Source: Plakobranchus ocellatus
Taxonomy: Eukaryota; Mollusca; Gastropoda; Plakobranchidae
Assembly: GCA_019648995.1 (NCBI GenBank)
Contig: BLXT01000662.1
Location: forward strand, 93,065 to 114,231
Direction of reading: 5' to 3'
DNA length: 21,167 nucleotides
The position numbers were made by a program, and so were the translations under genes. Below, piece by piece: positions 8,745-17,259 of this stretch. The first letter of the stretch is position 1, and each line of letters starts with the position of its first letter. A model generated the notes under the pieces. The model was given only the letters and a program-made list of their open reading frames with translations, had not been told where the DNA came from and searched no databases.

Positions 8745-8929
8745 CTTTCACAAGAGGTTGTTGGTTTTTGGTATATAGCCAGCTTACAACAATATGATCT
8801 CAGGCTTTTAGGCCCTCCGTCAGGCCAGGGTGCCGGTAACGGGGCTCGAACCCGCGTCAGAAGGGTCCCTGCAGATCTCAGGGCGGACTCGCTAACCACT
8901 GTGCCACCGACGCCCCCCTTTCACAAGAG
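8745..8929 (-). mobile_element. tRNA-derived SINE, family A, second full-length copy
   Basis: On the minus strand the body runs 8917-8757 (161 bp): GGGGGGCGTCGG, an A box GTGGCACAGTGG, a consensus B box GGTTCGAGCCCC, the same CTGGCCTGACGGAGGGCC 3' domain as the copy at 714-876, and an A/C-rich tail. It is flanked by perfect 12-bp direct repeats, CTTTCACAAGAG, at 8745-8756 and 8918-8929. Differences from the first copy are scattered substitutions plus tail length, and both pol III boxes are intact. The perfect duplication suggests a relatively recent insertion. The reading frames across it are spurious. Confidence 0.9.
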
Positions 8930-9492
8930 AAGCAGTCGATGTAGTCATGTAGATCAATGATAGTATTTGACCTTCAGAAGGATACCTTAATAATCATGTT
9001 GCTCTTTCCTGATATGACACCCCCTCTATAATAATGCGCCTAATGATCCCCTTATGATGACAACTCTCGTTTCTTCCCTCCCCTCGATATACTATGTCTC
9101 ACTAGTTCCTGGGTCCGTTGGGGATGCCGTTGACTGGACTTCTTGGAAGTCATTTTGTTATATCGGAATGACGATTTGATATGAACATTTCCAAACAGTG
9201 AATAAATGATTAAATATTTTCCCAAAATACTCAACCCCACGAAAACCCCATTGACGCGTCAATTGGATTATGAAAGAATACTTTCATCAACTAAAACTTC
9301 TTTTAACAACTCTGAATAACACAGAATACATGTCCAAACGTTTTGTCCTAAGGCTTTATCATAAAAAATCAATCCCAAAGATACGAATTAAGCTAAAATA
9401 TAATGTTATGAAATATCGTGTATAAAATCCGTAACTACTAACAAAAATCCATTGACTAAAATGCATTTTTGTGAAAAGTGAAACAGTGGGGG
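8930..9492. other. Intergenic sequence, no gene seen
   Basis: Moderately AT-rich, with no frame of note. It contains the perfect 12-bp palindrome TTGACGCGTCAA at 9251-9262, which is about as frequent as chance would give. Confidence 0.5.
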
Positions 9493-9496
9493 AATA

Positions 9497-9540
<44 letters not shown>
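9493..9540. repeat. (TA)n microsatellite
   Basis: About 20 TA units with one ATG interruption. Looser TA-rich sequence continues to about 9610. Confidence 0.95.
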
Positions 9541-9873
9541 GTATTACATAATACTAAATATTCGATGTATTCAAGTGAATTGAGTAATGATATATACATA
9601 AATATATGTGTACTGTGTGTTGTTCAAAACGTTAAAAAAGTTTATCTGGTTGGTTTTATTCTTTTACAATATTGATTTAATTTTCTCCAACCACCGTAAC
9701 ATCTTCAAGGTTCTTTAAACTGAGAGTGTGTAATTTGTGTAATTTTCTTACATTAATGTAATTAGTGAAGAGATAATGCTCTTTCTGCAGTTGGAGGCTT
9801 GGAATGATAGCCTTTTGTCAGAACCACATTAGGAGCANGGGAGTTTTGCTCGCAAATGTAATCATGTATTAAT
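9541..9873. other. AT-rich sequence, no gene seen; one ambiguous base
   Basis: No frame of interest. A single N at 9838, just before the duplicated contig edge, suggests weak or conflicting read support here. Confidence 0.5.
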
Positions 9874-10041
9874 GAACTTGAAGACGTTGTGTAACATTTT
9901 GTGTTGAAAATTGAAGCTAATTTTTTGTTTGGAGTAACGATAGAATGCCGTGCTGTATTGCCATAACATTTGCTTTCATATTTATAAAATTAATTGATTC
10001 TTATCTTGAGAATGTCTGCAGGTTTGACTCGCAAAATATTG
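9874..10041 (+). repeat. Left copy of a 168-bp duplication abutting the assembly gap
   Basis: This 168-bp segment, starting GAACTTGAAGACG and ending CGCAAAATATTG, recurs at 10142-10309 without indels and with 9 mismatches by eye (about 95% identity). It ends exactly where the Ns begin. The pattern suggests unmerged overlapping contig ends, but a true tandem repeat remains possible. Confidence 0.95.
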
Positions 10042-10141
10042 NNNNNNNNNNNNNNNNNNNNNNNNNNNNNNNNNNNNNNNNNNNNNNNNNNNNNNNNNNN
10101 NNNNNNNNNNNNNNNNNNNNNNNNNNNNNNNNNNNNNNNNN
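10042..10141. other. Assembly gap, exactly 100 N
   Basis: Exactly 100 Ns, a conventional placeholder for a gap of unknown size. Frames with runs of X across it are meaningless. Confidence 0.99.
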
Positions 10142-10309
10142 GAACTTGAAGACGCTGTGTAACATTTTGTATTGAAAATTGTTGCTAATTTTTTGTTTGG
10201 AGTAACGATAGAATGCAGTGCTGTATTGCCATAACATTTGTTTTCATATTAATACAATTAATTGATTCTTATCTCGAGAATGTCTGCAGGTTTGACTCGC
10301 AAAATATTG
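10142..10309 (+). repeat. Right copy of the 168-bp duplication abutting the gap
   Basis: It begins at the first base after the gap and matches 9874-10041 over its whole length. Beyond 10309 the sequence continues uniquely (TTTTACCAGTC), as expected if the left contig simply stopped inside the overlap. Confidence 0.95.
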
Positions 10310-11234
10310 TTTTACCAGTCAGAATCACAAGGCATTACCGATTCTGCTATTAACCTAGCCTTCTTTTGCTTTTTTAAAATTATAAAACAAAAAGCAGTTT
10401 TCCGTTTTTGAGCGATTTTCAGTTGTTCATATGAAAGTGTTTCATAGCTTCAATCCACATTAATAAATTGATAACTCCTTTCAATTATGAATAATATTAA
10501 TTGGTACTCGTAATTTGAATTTGAACTGTTAATTTTAAATGCCAAACGTGTAGTGTTTGTTCATGTTTTAGCACATTTCTTTATGAAATGATGTATTTGT
10601 AAACAATTTTAAGTCGCCCTATGCATTATTATCATTATTGTTGTGGTTGTTGTTGTTGTTGTTGCTATTATTATAATTATTATGATTATTATTATTATTT
10701 AATGTTTGGATAATATCTTTGTGGTTTTGTCATCATTTATGTACAGAAACCCTTGCCTGTCAATCCATTCCCGTTGACTCAATCCTAAAGCTTATGAACT
10801 CAATCCAGAACCCTCCAGTAGACCTTACTTTAAACTCAGTCCTTAAAAGGAAGTATTCTAAATCACATTAAATGTGAATAAACCACAAAGAAAAGTAATT
10901 GTTGTTCCGGCTTATCTCAATGGCCATCATCACTCTGTTTTGTTGATGATAGGATCCGCTTTGCTGAGCCGGTAGCTAAACTATTCACAAACGCGAGTAG
11001 AGGGAGAGAAGAGTGAGAAAGGAAGAGAGATAGATGTGACACTCTACTATCAGATGAAAATAAAATATAAAAATACAGACCGAATATACTCATTAACCAC
11101 TTAATTTGAAAACAATTTCACCATTGACTACATGAGCATCCTAAATAACGTTACAGGCTTTTGAATACATGTGCTTTAATACAAGTCATGGTCTAAACGC
11201 TTGTTTGAAGAATCCTTAGATATGCATTTGTCTA
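10310..11234. other. AT-rich sequence; one possible terminal exon, otherwise no gene
   Basis: It contains a degenerate (TTA/GTT)n array at 10626-10700. At 10747-10871 a splice-acceptor-like GTACAG is followed by a 41-codon open stretch, TAA, and AATAAA at 10877-10882; this is treated as a finding. The rest has no sustained frame. Confidence 0.5.
10626..10700. repeat. Mixed (ATT)n/(GTT)n/(ATT)n microsatellite
   Basis: ATT-type units flank a central run of about 6 GTT units, with several interruptions. Confidence 0.85.
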
Positions 11235-11378
11235 GAAAAGGAGAGATTGAGAGAGAGAGGGAGAGAGAGAGAGAGAGAAAAAGGAAGAGAGAAAAAGAGA
11301 GAGACAAAGAGAAAGAAAGAGAGACAGAGAAAGAAAGAGGGAGAGAAAGAGAGCGAGAGATAGAAAGAGAGAGAGAGT
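11235..11378. repeat. (GA)n-rich polypurine tract, about 144 bp
   Basis: The plus strand is almost entirely purine: GA dinucleotides with GAAA and GGA variants, and a few T or C interruptions. Glu/Arg-rich and Ser/Leu-rich frames on the two strands are artefacts. Confidence 0.95.
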
Positions 11379-11692
11379 ACATCACCTGATTGAAGTTGCA
11401 TTAAGAAAATGAATAGTGTGACAAAAGACATTAACAGTATATAATTAATTTGTCAGTGAATCAAGGTTTTCAACAACAACAACATAATAACAGGTTTTTG
11501 TTGGCATTTAAAGATTAGAATTTGAGACTTCGAATTTGTAACTCCACCTGTTTGTTATGTTTGTTTCTAAACAAATCTAGAAAAACGTCTGATCCTGATT
11601 TAAATCTTTCTAGTTGTTATATTTGTCCACCACCTAAGCCAATAAAAGAAAATTAACAACAATTATGTGTATACGATGGGTGATATATATGT
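11379..11692. other. AT-rich spacer between GA tracts, no gene seen
   Basis: No sustained frame and no recognised repeat beyond a short (CAA)n run near 11474-11482. Confidence 0.5.
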
Positions 11693-11695
11693 GAG

Positions 11696-11730
<35 letters not shown>

Positions 11731-11772
11731 CATAGAGACAGAGAGAGGAAAAGAGAGAGAGAGAGCAAAGAG
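11693..11772. repeat. Second (GA)n polypurine tract
   Basis: About 80 bp of GA units with a few interruptions, in the same purine-strand orientation as the tract at 11235-11378. Confidence 0.95.
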
Positions 11773-11972
11773 ATTTTTTACTCACCTAGCTGTATATATA
11801 TTTGCGATTTCATGTTCTGTTTGCGGTATAATCCATGGTGTTGCGTATATTGAAGCTTTGCCAAGTTCCTGTGTTTCGTAACTGGCGTTTTGTGAATAGG
11901 ATAAATAGGAAAGGAATATCAGCACGAAAAGACTGACAACTTGTTGAAAGGAGACACAAAAATACCTTATCC

Positions 11973-12173
11973 TTATTGACTGTATTCTATTAAAAAAATG
12001 CTGTAATGTATTCTCTTAAAGTAGGAAGTGACTTTAGTTCTTATTGATTGTAGTCTATTAAAAAGGCTGTTATGTATTCTCTTAAATTAAGAAGTGACTT
12101 AAGTTCTTATTGATTGTATTCTATCAAAAAATGCTGTAATGTATTGTCTTAAAGTAAATTGCGACTTTAGTTA
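11973..12173 (+). repeat. Minisatellite: about three tandem copies of a 66-68-bp unit
   Basis: Units start at 11973, 12041 and 12107, each beginning TTATTGAYTGTAKTCTATYA and continuing AAAAATGCTGTAATGTATT, then CTTAAA and GTGACTTTAGTT. Similarity between units is about 85-90% by eye, with small indels in the A run. No coding potential. Confidence 0.9.
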
Positions 12174-13320
12174 CTTTAAATCGCTGGCTAGAGGAAAAAA
12201 ATCATTTCAGTTGGTATTATGTGAAAGCGAAAGCCTTTCCTCTATAAATATTAAGAGAAAGACTTAATGACAGCGGTTCTCGATATGATATTATGTGAGA
12301 AGAATAATCGACCAAGAATATTTGTTTCCTGTTCACTAGTGAACGACACACAGCAAAATGGCCATATTCTACAGTTCTGCTAGTTTTGAGGAGAAACAAA
12401 ATGCAAAAGAAGTTCTTATAATTATTAAGATATACTCTAAAAGCCTTACATTCATCAATGTGAATGGCTGGCTGATATTTTTGATGAATAGACGGGAAAA
12501 AATCTGTTGCTGTATGTTTTCACAGTTGTGCCGCTGTCTCAAAGGCCTCTCCTATTAAGATTCTTACTTCATAAGTGAGTCTTCCTTGTACAAGGCAATA
12601 TAATCAAATTGAATAAATGTTTTTGATATTTCCGTCAGAAGATATTGATGTCAGTTTCAGTTAGGAATACATAAGTAATGAGTGAAGTGCGAAGAAAAAC
12701 ATTGCATAGTCTGAAAGGCTAGATTTAAACGCACTACAAGTAATTACTTTAAAAATGTAGCTTACATTCAACAGTTTTTCTGCTTCTTCCATTTTTTTAA
12801 ATGGAAATTATGCAGTGTGCAATGATATACCTATTCCATAAGGCTTAGGCGTTATTGAATAGAAACTATTGTTATCAAAACTATTTTGGAAGAAAAGTCT
12901 TTACACAAAGCATTATGGCAGAACAAAGAGCATTCGTTCAACTTGACTGATTGTGCATCGATGCATAAGGAAGTCTGACCAATGTTTCATTTTACAGTAG
13001 TTTGACAAAAAAAAAAGAGTCAATATATGTACAAGTGTTTTTCATCAACTACACCATCCCTTTAAATATAAATGAAGCACATTTGTCCCTTCATTGTTGT
13101 AAGTGTGTCATGCACACATGAGATTTGTTACACATTTTTTGCGCATTTGAAGGTCTCGATAGATAACTTAACCTAAGTGTTTGTTTACAATTGTGAGACA
13201 AAAAGAAAAAAAAAGAGAAAAAAAAACAACATTGGCATTTGTTTATTATTCGACAATTATGTTCAATGATTTTGCACAAGCTGTGGAAGTTGTCAGGTTC
13301 CGTTGAACATCTGGTTTGTT
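12174..13320. other. AT-rich sequence, no gene seen
   Basis: Only short unsupported frames. It contains a perfect 14-bp palindrome GTTCACTAGTGAAC (12331-12344) and a small hairpin TTCCATTT/AAATGGAA (about 12787-12806), both near chance expectation, plus A-rich tracts at about 13007-13017 and 13200-13227. Confidence 0.5.
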
Positions 13321-13335
13321 TTCCCCGCAGTTTCT

Positions 13336-13346
13336 CAGGGGGCGCT
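13336..13346 (+). promoter_or_regulatory. CTCF-like core motif CAGGGGGCGCT
   Basis: An exact match to the core of the bilaterian CTCF consensus (CCASYAGRKGGCRSY), without the leading CCA. It is striking in an AT-rich region. It sits 6 bp after a strong splice-acceptor-like TTTGTTTTCCCCGCAG ending at 13330. Binding is not shown; this is motif resemblance only. Confidence 0.35.
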
Positions 13347-13542
13347 GATTGCAGGCGAAGACGCTTCTTTTCCAGTAACTAACCTGTCTTATTAGCGTAG
13401 CGATATATATGATAGTCTTTGCTTAGGCCGAAAGTATACTGGACGCAACGTTGACTATGGTAGCTGACATAAGGATAGGTGTGTTAAACTTTCGTCAACC
13501 TCTGAAAGCTTTACGTATTATAATATCGTAAGACTGGAAATA

Positions 13543-13680
13543 AGGGCCAATTGGTATCAGTTTATCGCCTTGCTCGATGCGCACTTTTCCTTTCCTTTCC
13601 CACATAAAAAAAAAATGAGGGTCAAATGGTAACTGTCGATTGCCTTGCTCTATGCAAAATTTTTCCTTTCCTTTCTTAAA
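13543..13680 (+). repeat. 75-bp tandem duplication, two diverged copies
   Basis: Copies start at 13543 and 13618 (offset 75). Each has AGGGYCAAWTGGTA, then ATYGCCTTGCTCKATGC and TTTTCCTTTCCTTTC. They are separated by an A run in the first copy. Similarity is about 75-80% by eye. Confidence 0.85.
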
Positions 13681-14268
13681 ATAATAATTTCATCAAAATT
13701 AACGTAACTATTATTATTTTGTTGATCATCATGATGGGGAAGGGTGGCACTTGATCTTAAGCTATGTCTACTTGAGTATTAATTTTCCTATTGCTACACT
13801 TCTTTTCCTTTTGAGGGAGGGAGAATATACTTTTTGGATTCCACGAAAAGTCTTTTCGAAAATTGGCATTAGTGTTTCAAAACCTAATGTTTTGCAGTGT
13901 ACATTAACACGGTATCACATTATTACTATCTTATCAATAAATTGGCATTAAAAACAAATCCAAGCTAGTTAAATTTAATATTTTTAACGAATTTTTAGTG
14001 TGGTTAGACATTCCTCTTTAGATTCAACGCCAAACAAAAAAAAAAATGTCAAAGATAATTTTCTCGATCTGAACTTCAATTGCCTTTTTCTCAGAGCACA
14101 ATTTTTATGTCAAAAACAAAATAGATCCTTTGAGATTTACATACTGATTTTCTTCAAGCTAAGCAAAGCGAATATTATTGATATTGTTAAAAATATAATA
14201 GCTTTTTTTTTTATTGATATTATGTTTGGTTTTCTAGAAAGTTGACTTTTTTTTTAAAGAAAAAAAAA
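13681..14268. other. AT-rich sequence, no gene seen
   Basis: Short frames only, with many A/T homopolymers (near 14035-14046, 14202-14212 and 14246-14268). The last run, T then A-rich, leads straight into the poly-G tract. Confidence 0.5.
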
Positions 14269-14303
14269 GGGGGGGGGGGGGGGNNGGGGGGGGGGGGGGG
14301 GGG
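14269..14303. repeat. Poly-G run interrupted by two Ns
   Basis: Fifteen G, NN, then eighteen G, preceded by an A run. The true length is not resolved. Such runs form G-quadruplexes and stall polymerases, which explains the ambiguous bases. Confidence 0.95.
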
Positions 14304-14574
14304 CGAAAAAGCTACTTCCAGCCATTACAGGATATAAAAACTTATGTTAAAAAGAACCACTTTAGCTATTAAGAATATCCTTTTTTAATTTAACACTATG
14401 CAACTCTGAATATGTCAGTAAAATTTAAAATGATTTGAGTATCAATGCAGGAGATAAAATTTTAAAAATTGAATAATTAGCTAATTGACATTCAAGATGA
14501 CGGTCAAGACTATTGTGTAGCAGATTAAACAAGCCTTGAAGCCCAGAGTTGTAAGTTTGCTTTTGGTGTATTGT

Positions 14575-14802
14575 TTGAAGCTGATTCTCTTTGTGTAAGC
14601 TACCATCGCTTCGTAGAAACGGCGCAACAGGTGTTACAGACACGATTCAGCAGAAATATCTAACCTGATACAGCGGATCGTAATTTGGTCTCTACACTAA
14701 GGTTGACATCTGTTGCCAGAAATATGGAAGGAGACATTGGTAATACCTGTTTCGCCGCTTCTACCATACGATCGTAGAACATACAAAGAGAATCAACTTC
14801 AA
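14575..14802. repeat. Fold-back structure 1: 63-bp inverted arms with 102-bp spacer
   Basis: The left arm 14575-14637 (TTGAAGCTGATTCTCTTTGT...CAACAGGTGTTAC) is the reverse complement of 14740-14802 without indels, with 12 mismatches by eye (81%). Similarity may extend weakly outward on both sides (14537-14574 and 14803-14845). It resembles an old fold-back or MITE-like insertion. No target-site duplication was identified. Confidence 0.8.
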
Positions 14803-14854
14803 GAAAATGTTCTCATAGCGCTATCGTCCCAGACTTCGCCAATGACCGGCCGCC

Positions 14855-15160
14855 CTAATATGCAATTTTCCTTTTAGAAGAGCTAAAATCTTGCAGAATT
14901 CGCATGATTATATTTAGAGAATTTTTACTCCAAGGGCTAATAAGCAATTTTCCTTACAGAAAAGCTGAAATCTTGCTTTCAATAACGAAGAATTGGGGAT
15001 AATATTCTTTAAAGAATGTTAACCCCAACAGCTAATATGCAAGTTTCCTTTCTTCTGAAACTATTGCTTTTAGTAACGAAGAGTAGAGGTTAAAATTCTT
15101 CAGATGTAATCATGGAAATTCTGCAAAATTTCAGCTCTTCTAAACGGAAAATTGCATAGC
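14855..15160. repeat. Fold-back structure 2: three direct units plus an inverted copy
   Basis: A unit beginning CTAATATGCAATTTTCCTT and containing AGAAGAGCTRAAATCTTGC recurs directly at 14855, 14937 and 15032. A reverse-complement copy occupies about 15078-15160 and pairs with 14858-14930 over roughly 75-80 bp (TATGCAATTTTCC...AGAAGAGCT...GCAGAATT...CATGATTA). A near-perfect 36-bp palindrome sits at 14993-15028. Mixed direct and inverted repeats suggest a compound non-autonomous element. Confidence 0.8.
14993..15028. repeat. 36-bp near-perfect palindrome centred at 15010/15011
   Basis: Two 18-bp half-sites, TTGGGGATAATATTCTTT and the inverse of TTGGGGTTAACATTCTTT, meet at TTT|AAA and match at 16 of 18 positions. 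It lies between the second and third direct units of fold-back structure 2. Confidence 0.9.
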
Positions 15161-15567
15161 TTTTGACTAAAAAAAAGTACTAGTTTTAGCAACATTCTGC
15201 TCAATAGGATTTGTCTCAAGAACTTTTATGAAGTCTACGAACTAAAACTGGTGTGTTTATGCGTATTCTATGTACAAATGTAGTCATTGCTTTATTTAAT
15301 AACAATGTAAAAGGAATTAAAAGTTTTACTGTAGAACAATTTACTTGGAATGGCAATTACTCACTATATGGTTCACAGTTAAAACAACACAAAGTCAAGC
15401 CATCTTCTATATTAAAGTGTAAAAAAAATCTGATATATTTGCGAATATCTGATGGATAATAGAATATCTTGCATTTAAAAAAGAAATTGGATTTAAGAGC
15501 AGTTCAACGTCTTGCCTACAACTATTTCATATTGCAGGTTAATTCCAAGTAATATAATCTTCACGTT
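15161..15567. other. AT-rich sequence, no gene seen
   Basis: One 68-codon frame (15253-15459) shows no family resemblance or biased composition beyond AT-rich sequence. I do not call it. Confidence 0.5.
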
Positions 15568-15854
15568 ATGTGAAGTGTGGGGAGGGTGGCTCATCTGGTA
15601 GGGCAGTTGGCTACCAAGTCAGTGGTCCGAGGTTCGAATCCTAGTCCGGGCCAAATCAATTTTTCATTGCCCCTCTGTGTCCACCCAGCACTAAATGGGT
15701 AGTTAGGTTTCTTAAAACCCGGCGAAAGTAAAGGCGAGGAAAGCAATGACAAACTACCTCATACTGCCGTATGCCAAGAACAATCAGGACCCCACTCCTG
15801 GTTCCCCGATGCTTGGACTATGCGTGGGACCCACTACTTTTTAATGTGAAGTGT
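15568..15854 (+). mobile_element. tRNA-derived SINE, family B, second full-length copy
   Basis: The body is 15579-15843 (265 bp). It has GGGGAGGG, an A-box-like TGGCTCATCTGGTAGGG, a consensus B box GGTTCGAATCC, the central domain CCCGGCGAAAGTAAAG with AGGAAAGCAATGACAAAC, and the 3' terminal CGTGGGACCCACT (15823-15835), then a short T run. It is flanked by perfect 11-bp direct repeats, ATGTGAAGTGT, at 15568-15578 and 15844-15854. The intact B box and perfect duplication suggest it is younger or better preserved than the copy at 977-1248. Confidence 0.92.
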
Positions 15855-16812
15855 CTCGCTAAAGAATGAAGTTCCAAAATAAACCCAAAAAGTAATTCAT
15901 ATTTTACTTGCATCTGTGACAACCATTTGCAGAGCAGGTGCAAAAAATGAGTTGAGCTGCTGATCTAGACGGGTGAATTCAAATAAAAATCCTAAGTTAA
16001 AATAATTTAAAAGACGTCAAAATTGCTATTATATTGTTTTAAGACAAAAGTGCAAATTGTACAGAGACAAACGAGTCGTTTTAACCTGTTTTGGTTTGGA
16101 TTTTTGTCTAAATTTAATTATGGACATCCATAACTCGACTCATCACAAATTTTACCGCTGCAACATGAACATTTAGTGAGCAAACGCTTTTATAAACTGA
16201 CTACTTGCTTGACTCTAAACATAAAAATAAATTACATGAATGAAACAAGCCATCTATTTTTTCTAGTCCTGGTCCTGGTCGGTATTTGTTGCAAATAGCA
16301 GTATTATTAAACTTAAGCATATAAACATTCAGCCTTTTGCGCTTTGTCTTTGCACATCTTAATTTGAATTGCTGCTTTCTGCTAAGCATTTGATAGTCAT
16401 TTTTGGTACGACATGGCTTGTAAATTGACTTGATGATGTTCAGTTTTTCTCCTTATCAATCCTTGCTCACTGGCTCCGTATGTACTGTAGCAAGCTTGTG
16501 TAGAGTAAATAACTTAATCCCAACAAAGACCCGAAGCTGCTACACCCCGGAAAGAGCGCCTTAAATGATTAATATGGATGAGCTTGTGTAATTTTCACGT
16601 AAAGCTTAGGGGACGTTAAACGGTTGGAACGATCCAAAGGGGTTGAATTGCATGATGCTATGGTCAGTTCAAGGACGCCTGCTGGCCAAGCATCTCTGAC
16701 ATCGGTCTTCTTGGTTTCTGCCCGTGTTGCCACAGCCTTAACTCATGGTGTAAAGAATATAGGAAAGACTTCGGGAACGAAGTGTCTTCTCAGTTAGAGA
16801 CCAAAAATGTTT
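15855..16812. other. Non-coding sequence, GC rising toward 16.5-16.8 kb, no gene seen
   Basis: 15855-16440 is AT-rich and featureless apart from a small TTATGGA/TCCATAA hairpin near 16119-16134. About 16470-16812 is richer in GC and has a repeated AGCTTGTGTA (16493 and 16580 areas). It looks like old repeat sequence leading into the tandem repeat at 16813, but I cannot name it. Confidence 0.45.
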
Positions 16813-17020
16813 TTCTCTCAGACAGACTATCAGCCAAGGCTGAGCGAGCTGCCCAAGTTTGGAATCAAAATTTTCTTTACTCTTAGACAAACTGCCTGTC
16901 AAGGCTGACTAAGCTCTGCCTGCCCCGGTTCGGAAGTAAAACTTATCGTTCTCTTGGACAAATTGCCTGTCAAGGATGAGCAAGGTCTGTCTGCTGCGGT
17001 TTGAAATCACACCTTCTCCG
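16813..17020 (+). repeat. Three degenerate tandem copies of a 65-71-bp unit
   Basis: Units are anchored at GACA at 16821, 16886 and 16957. Each reads roughly CTCTTRGACAAACTGCCTGT, CAAGGCTGAGCAAG, CTGCCTGC and GGTTTGGAATCAAAACTT. The second and third are most alike. GC content is higher than in the surroundings. No frame is shared among the units. Confidence 0.85.
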
Positions 17021-17130
17021 CCCAGACGCATTTTCTTCATTTATCCAGTGGCAGCTTAGCAGGTGGTCTCACGTACCCCACTTTGAATTTGAGTTTACCT
17101 TCTCGTACGCAAGATTTGATTTTTGTGCTT

Positions 17131-17259
17131 ATAGCCTTCCATAACAAGGTGATCTCAAGCTTTAAGGCCCTCCACAAGCCAGGGCGCCTGTGGAAAGGCT
17201 CAGATCCAGGACAGAAAGATCTCAGGGTGGATTCGCTATCCCTGTGCCATCATCGCCCG
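17131..17259 (-). mobile_element. Eroded tRNA-derived SINE, family A, third copy
   Basis: Read on the minus strand: GGGCGATGATGGCACAGGG, then CCACCCTGAGATCT, a roughly 13-nt internal deletion where the other copies have GCAGGGACCC, a ruined B box (GGATCTGAGCC), GGCGCCCTGGC and GGAGGGCC, then GGCTAT. No target-site duplication is visible, so the ends are approximate. This is an older insertion than the copies at 714 and 8757. The 95-codon frame overlapping it is spurious. Confidence 0.8.

Noticed and set aside
9251..9262. Palindrome TTGACGCGTCAA as a CRE/ATF-like site
   Set aside because: Several 12-bp palindromes are expected by chance, and no promoter context is visible.
9945..10237. Frames spanning the Ns
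   Set aside because: They run through 100 undefined bases and a duplicated contig edge, and have no meaning.
12331..12344. Perfect palindrome GTTCACTAGTGAAC as a nuclear-receptor-like site
   Set aside because: About one perfect 14-bp palindrome is expected by chance in 21 kb, and the half-site spacing does not match a standard response element.
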